From an uncultured Porphyromonadaceae bacterium (GTDB lineage: Bacteria > Bacteroidota > Bacteroidia > Bacteroidales > UBA11471), in assembly GCA_900547555.1 (NCBI GenBank), contig URHG01000002.1, positions 73,236-137,235 of the forward strand: a stretch of DNA of 64,000 nucleotides, written 5' to 3'. The notes beneath the pieces were generated by a model. That model did no database searches. It saw only the letters and a program-made list of their open reading frames with translations, and had not been told where the DNA came from. The position numbers were made by a program, and so were the translations under genes. Positions 59,311 to 64,000 of the stretch are shown here, piece after piece; within the stretch, counting starts at the first letter, position 1, and each line of letters begins with the position of its first letter.

Positions 59311-61150
59311 CGTCAACAATCAGATTATCAATAATAAAATTCTGCCGTTCCATCGTGTTTTTACCCATGTAGAATTCGAGTAGTTCCTTTACCGAATCTT
59401 CTTTGCGCAAGGTTACTTGGTCGAGACGGATATTCTCACCGATGAATTCCTTGAATTCATCGGGCGAGATTTCTCCCAGACCTTTGAAACGGGTAATCTC
59501 GGCATTGTCTCCGAAGTACTTGATGGCTTCGATGCGTTCTTGGTCGGTATAGCAGTAACGGGTCTCTTTCTTGTCGCGTACGCGGAACAATGGCGTTTGC
59601 AGAATGTAGACGTGTCCTTTCTTGATGAGGTCGGGAAAGAATTGTAACAGGAACGTAAGCGTGAGCAGGCGTATGTGCATACCGTCGTCGTCGGCATCGG
59701 TGGCGATGATGACTTTGTTGTAACGTAGCCCTTCTATGCCGTCTTCGACATTGAGTGCGGCTTGCAGGAGATTGAACTCTTCGTTCTCATACACGACCTC
59801 ACGGGTCTGTCCGTAGCTGTTGAGGGGTTTTCCCCGCAGGCTGAAAATCGCTTGCACGTCGGCGTTTCGGCTTTTTCCGATAGAGCCCGAGGCCGAGTCT
59901 CCCTCGGTGATGAATATGCAGGTCTCGTCGCGCAGGTCGCCTTTGGGGTCGTTGTAATGTATGCGACAATCTTGCAATTTGCGGTTGTGCAGATTGGCTT
60001 TTTTCGCCCGCTCGCGGGCGATCTTCGATACCCCGGCGATCGCTTTGCGTTCTTTTTCCGAATCCTGTATTTTTTTGAGCAGGATTTCTTTGGTCTCGTT
60101 ATTCTTGTGCAGGTAGTTATCGAGCTCTTTTTTCAGGAAATCGCCGATGAATTTGTTGACGGTAGGTCCGTCGGGTCCCATGTCGCGCGAGCTGAGTTTG
60201 GTTTTGGTTTGGGACTCGAATACGGGTTCTTCCACCTTGATACTGATGGCCGCCACCATACCGTTGCGAATGTCGGCATATTCGAAATTTTTGGAGAAAA
60301 ATTCTTTGATGGTACGCGAGACGGATTCTTTGAACGCCGAGAGATGCGTCCCCCCGAGTATGGTATGTTGCCCGTTGACGAACGAATAAAATTCTTCTCC
60401 GTATTGGTCGTTGTGGGTGATAACGACCTCGATGTCGTCGCCTTTGAGATGTATCATCGGGTAGAGCGGTGTAGCGGTCATCTTTTCGTTGAGCAGGTCT
60501 ACGAGTCCGTTTTTGGACGCATAGCGCACGCCGTTGTAGATAAACGTGAGACCCGAATTGAGGTAAGTATAGTTTTTGATGAGGGCTACGACGAATTCTT
60601 CTCGATATTTGTAATCGACGAAAATCGTATTATCGGGTTTGAAGCTCACCCACGTTCCGTTACTTTGGTCGGTCGGGGTGATGGCGCTTTCTTCGGTCTT
60701 GTTTCCGCAGGTGTAAATTACGTTTTTGCATTCGCCCTCTCGGTAGGCTTCGATACGAAATTCGGAAGAAAGTGCATTTACGGCTTTGATACCTACACCA
60801 TTGAGGCCGACCGATTTTTTAAATGCCTTTGAGTCGTATTTGGCTCCGGTGTTCATCTTCGAAGATACATCGACGACTTTGTCGAGAGGGATTCCCCGTC
60901 CGTAGTCGCGTACCGATACCCGTCCGTCTTCGATGTCGATGATGACTTGTTTTCCGTATCCCATCATAAACTCGTCGATAGCATTGTCTATGACCTCTTT
61001 GAGCAACACATATATACCGTCGTCGGCATGGGTACCGTCGCCCAACTTGCCGATGTACATACCGGGACGCCGGCGTATGTGTTCTTTCCAGTCGAGGGTG
61101 CGTATGCTGTCCGATCCGTATTCGATGTCTTGTTTTATATCTTCTGCCAT
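59297..61150 (-). CDS. parE: DNA topoisomerase IV subunit B
   Basis: 617 residues. GHKL ATPase (residues about 1-220): RPGMYIGKLGDGTHADDGIYVLLKEVIDNAIDEF, YGRGIPLD, and SVGLNGVGIKAVNAL. Transducer part to about 400, then TOPRIM with ITEGDSASGS, DADDDGMHIRLL and RFKGLGEISP. The shorter length and these motif variants (DADDDGMHI rather than DADVDGSHI) distinguish it from GyrB, which lies at the window's right end. With ParC it unlinks daughter chromosomes. It is preceded by rnr by 27 bases and overlaps coaD. Confidence 0.92.
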   Translation of the reverse strand: MAEDIKQDIEYGSDSIRTLDWKEHIRRRPGMYIGKLGDGTHADDGIYVLLKEVIDNAIDEFMMGYGKQVIIDIEDGRVSVRDYGRGIPLDKVVDVSSKMNTGAKYDSKAFKKSVGLNGVGIKAVNALSSEFRIEAYREGECKNVIYTCGNKTEESAITPTDQSNGTWVSFKPDNTIFVDYKYREEFVVALIKNYTYLNSGLTFIYNGVRYASKNGLVDLLNEKMTATPLYPMIHLKGDDIEVVITHNDQYGEEFYSFVNGQHTILGGTHLSAFKESVSRTIKEFFSKNFEYADIRNGMVAAISIKVEEPVFESQTKTKLSSRDMGPDGPTVNKFIGDFLKKELDNYLHKNNETKEILLKKIQDSEKERKAIAGVSKIARERAKKANLHNRKLQDCRIHYNDPKGDLRDETCIFITEGDSASGSIGKSRNADVQAIFSLRGKPLNSYGQTREVVYENEEFNLLQAALNVEDGIEGLRYNKVIIATDADDDGMHIRLLTLTFLLQFFPDLIKKGHVYILQTPLFRVRDKKETRYCYTDQERIEAIKYFGDNAEITRFKGLGEISPDEFKEFIGENIRLDQVTLRKEDSVKELLEFYMGKNTMERQNFIIDNLIVDDEDL

Positions 61151-61177
61151 AGGGTGTGCATTTATGGTTGGATAGAA

Positions 61178-63430
61178 TTATTTACGATGTTTCCGGCGGG
61201 CTTTTTTCAGACCGAAGTCTTTCGGAGAAAGGTTTTTGCCCGATTTCTTTTGCTTTTGCGGGGAAGGGGCAGGCACGGATGAGATCGATTTCCCTTCGAG
61301 TGCAAAATCGATTTGGCGTCGTTCCATGTCGACGCGGGCGATAACGATGCGCAAAGGGTCGCCGAGACAATATTGCCGGTGGGTGAGGTGGCCTACCAGA
61401 CGGTAGTTTTTCTCGTCGAACTCGTAATAATCGTCATCGAGATCCCGCATGGGGATAAGACCTTCGCATTTGTTCTCGTCGATTTCGACATAAAGTCCCC
61501 GGTCGGCAATTCCCGAAATGGTACCGTCGTAGACTTGCCCCAATCGCTCGGATAAGAACTCGGCTTGTTTATATTTGATCGATGCCCGTTCGGCGTTGGC
61601 AGCGAGTTGTTCCATGTCCGAGGAGTGTTTGCACCGGTCTTCGAGTTCTTCGCTATCGACCGCTCGGCCTTTATCGAGATAACGTTCGAGTAACCGGTGG
61701 ACCATCATGTCGGGATACCGGCGTATGGGAGAGGTGAAATGGGTATAGTAGTCGAATGCCAACCCGTAATGTCCGATATTCTCTGTCGTGTACACGGCTT
61801 TGGCCATCGTGCGTATGGTCAGGGTCGATATGAGATTTTCCTCGGGGGTGTTGTGTACTTGTGTAAGCAGTTGGTTGATGGAGTCGGTTATTTCCGACCG
61901 TGTTCCGGTTGCTTTCAGTTTCAAACCTAACCGATGGACAAATTCCGAGAGTGTCGCCATTTTCTCCGGGTCGGGATTGTCGTGTACGCGATAAACAAAA
62001 GGTTTGGGCGTGCGGTTTTTGGGTACACGTCCTATGGTCTCTGCTACCGTGCGGTTGGCCAGCAGCATGAATTCTTCGATGAGTTTGTTGGCCTCCTTCG
62101 ATTCTTTGGTGTATACACTGATGGGGCGACCTTTTTCGTCGATGACGAATTTCATCTCCTGACGGTCGAAATCGATTGCCCCGTGTGCGAAACGTTGCTT
62201 GCGCAAGGCGATTGCAAGACGGTTGAGCGTGAGAATTTCGTCCACGCAGTCTCCTTTCCCGCTTTCGATCACTTCCTGAGCTTCCTCATAAGCGAAGCGG
62301 CGGTCGGAGCGTATGACGGTGCGGGCGATGTGTGATTTTTGTACTTTCCCGTTATCATCGATCTCGAAAACGACCGAGAAACAAAGTTTCTCTTCATTCG
62401 GTCGTAAGGAACAGATTTGGTTACAAAGCCGTTCGGGTAGCATGGGAACCGTCCGGTCTACCAGATAGACCGAGGTCCCGCGCTGGTAAGCTTCCCGATC
62501 GATGGGACTTCCCGGCTTGACATAATATGTTACGTCGGCTATATGTACGCCGACTTCCCAGTTTCCTTCGGATAATCGGCGTAAAGAAAGAGCGTCGTCG
62601 AAGTCTTTGGCATCGGCCGGGTCGATGGTGAATGTTGTTATGTCGCGAAAATCTTCGCGGCGGGCAATTTCATCGGCGGATATGCGGTCGTCGATTTCAT
62701 CGGCGAGCTTTTCGAGATCTTCGGGATAGTGAGTGGGTAATCCGAACTCTGCGAGTATGGCGTGCATCTCGGTATCGTTTTCTCCGCTTTTCCCGAGTAT
62801 TTCGATGATTTCACCCGAAGGGCTGGCGTTATACAGAGGCCAGTCGGTAAGTCGGGCAACGACTTTCTCTCCTTCTTTGGCATCGAGGGTTTGACCGGTC
62901 GGAATATATACACGGAAGTCGAATGCTCGGCTGTCGACACGAAGGGCAGTTTCTTTTGTTCCTGCTTTTTCGACTGTCCCGACGATTTGTTGGGCGGAGC
63001 ATCGTTTTGCGATGTCGGTTACTTCGGCCTCTCCCCGGTATTTTCCTCGGGAAATGAGTAAGTACTCGACTTTATCGCCCGATAGGGCATGGCGGGCGTT
63101 GTTTTCACTCACATAAAGAGTGTCTCCTCCTTTGTCGGGAACGATGGAGAGACGACTGTGGTCGCGGACGAATGTACCGGTAAGAAACAGATCGGCGGCA
63201 TTGCGACGATAACGTCCGGGTGATTCTTGCAGAAGGAATCCATCTTTTACCATACCGTCCAACAGCTCGATGACTTCTCTTTTCTGCATCTCGTTTTTGG
63301 CGCCTACTTTACGGGCGATTTGCCGAGGATTGTAAAAAGCCCGGAAATTTTCATTGAAAAATTCCCGTATATGTTCGGCGAAAGACTTTTGTTGTTTTTC
63401 TTCGGGGCGTAATTTGCGGTGTTTTACCAT
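61178..63430 (-). CDS. rnr: Ribonuclease R
   Basis: 750 residues. 3'-to-5' exoribonuclease that degrades structured RNA. The N-terminal winged helix (FYNPRQIARKVGAKN), two cold-shock OB domains (GTFVRDHSRLSIVPDKGGDTLYVS), the RNB catalytic domain with DPADAKDFDDALSLR and DVTYYVKPGSPIDREAYQRGTSVYLVDRTVPMLPERLCN, and a C-terminal S1 domain (YDGTISGIADRGLYVEIDE) are in the usual order. It ends in a basic tail (KKSGKNLSPKDFGLKKARRKHRK is the kind of sequence, cut here to its character: Lys/Arg-rich). It sits between gyrB and parE. Confidence 0.95.
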   Translation of the reverse strand: MVKHRKLRPEEKQQKSFAEHIREFFNENFRAFYNPRQIARKVGAKNEMQKREVIELLDGMVKDGFLLQESPGRYRRNAADLFLTGTFVRDHSRLSIVPDKGGDTLYVSENNARHALSGDKVEYLLISRGKYRGEAEVTDIAKRCSAQQIVGTVEKAGTKETALRVDSRAFDFRVYIPTGQTLDAKEGEKVVARLTDWPLYNASPSGEIIEILGKSGENDTEMHAILAEFGLPTHYPEDLEKLADEIDDRISADEIARREDFRDITTFTIDPADAKDFDDALSLRRLSEGNWEVGVHIADVTYYVKPGSPIDREAYQRGTSVYLVDRTVPMLPERLCNQICSLRPNEEKLCFSVVFEIDDNGKVQKSHIARTVIRSDRRFAYEEAQEVIESGKGDCVDEILTLNRLAIALRKQRFAHGAIDFDRQEMKFVIDEKGRPISVYTKESKEANKLIEEFMLLANRTVAETIGRVPKNRTPKPFVYRVHDNPDPEKMATLSEFVHRLGLKLKATGTRSEITDSINQLLTQVHNTPEENLISTLTIRTMAKAVYTTENIGHYGLAFDYYTHFTSPIRRYPDMMVHRLLERYLDKGRAVDSEELEDRCKHSSDMEQLAANAERASIKYKQAEFLSERLGQVYDGTISGIADRGLYVEIDENKCEGLIPMRDLDDDYYEFDEKNYRLVGHLTHRQYCLGDPLRIVIARVDMERRQIDFALEGKSISSVPAPSPQKQKKSGKNLSPKDFGLKKARRKHRK

Positions 63431-63475
63431 AGCTGTTGCGGTATTTGGTTTTGTTGTCCTCTTTTTTTAGAGAAT

Positions 63476-63505
63476 AGCCCGGTCGTCGCAAGGGGCGGCC
63501 GGGCT
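63476..63505. repeat. Hairpin between gyrB and rnr
   Basis: AGCCCGGTCG (63476-63485) pairs with CGGCCGGGCT (63496-63505), one wobble pair, 10-base loop. A T-run follows on the plus strand only, whereas genes here are on the minus strand, so its role as terminator of gyrB is doubtful. Confidence 0.4.
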
Positions 63506-63551
63506 GTCGTTTTTGCCTCGATTTTGTGGGGCGTGATTGGGCGCGCCCGAC

Positions 63552-64000
<449 letters not shown>

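Overview
This 64 kb window is chromosomal DNA from a member of the Bacteroidota, most likely order Bacteroidales. Four things support this: gene content (a three-subunit fumarate reductase, fused SecDF, a SusC-type TonB receptor with a DUF4374 lipoprotein, a K+-dependent membrane pyrophosphatase); many lipoproteins; promoters of the Bacteroidetes type (TTTG, about 20 bases, then TAnnTTTG); and almost no Shine-Dalgarno sequences. The intergenic palindromes resemble those of Barnesiella/Coprobacter-like genomes, but genus cannot be fixed from this window. Most of it is ordinary core genome. No tRNA, rRNA, CRISPR array, insertion sequence or prophage was seen.

Layout: 0-5 kb holds the end of menG, a small HTH regulator, a small unknown protein, and a two-gene unit pairing a coiled-coil protein with a large REC-REC-ATP-grasp protein. 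5.5-8.2 kb holds a lone GH43 glycosidase lipoprotein and palindromic repeat array A. 8.2-20.1 kb holds hppA, an M23/LysM peptidase with carB, ispD-recG, a DUF805 protein and comM. 20.1-24.1 kb is an AT-rich stretch of small lipoproteins: a TlpA-like protein lacking its cysteines, a BamE-like pair, and three related lipocalin-like lipoproteins. 24.2-27 kb is metK-metY behind a structured leader. 27.2-28.7 kb is an AT-rich pair: a DUF6973-like protein and an overlapping small membrane protein.

28.8-36.5 kb: a SulP transporter, a Big_5-type lipoprotein divergent from secDF, and an outer-membrane barrel protein. 36.5-44 kb: a tight six-gene run on the minus strand, cysE-rlmL-dpp-purD-membrane protein-YqaA/DedA. 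44.1-44.6 kb: palindromic array B, sharing a near-identical stretch of about 120 bp with array A. 44.9-50 kb: TonB receptor, DUF4374 lipoprotein and PepSY membrane protein, probably an iron or metal-chelate uptake set. 50.2-53.8 kb: sdh/frdCAB. 53.8-56.5 kb: two overlapping rhomboid proteases and an exo/endonuclease/phosphatase-family protein. 56.8-64 kb: HU, then ctp protease, coaD, parE, rnr and the 3' part of gyrB, all five on the minus strand.

Adjacent genes that plausibly work together are metK with metY (methionine/SAM), ispD with recG (shared transcript only), TonB receptor with DUF4374 and PepSY (import), sdhC-A-B (one enzyme), and the DUF6973-like gene with its overlapping membrane partner (possible toxin/immunity pair). 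The best candidates for new biology are the REC-REC-ATP-grasp protein with its coiled-coil partner, the DUF6973-like pair, the palindromic arrays, and the metK leader. Family names come from motif recognition by eye, not from a database search.
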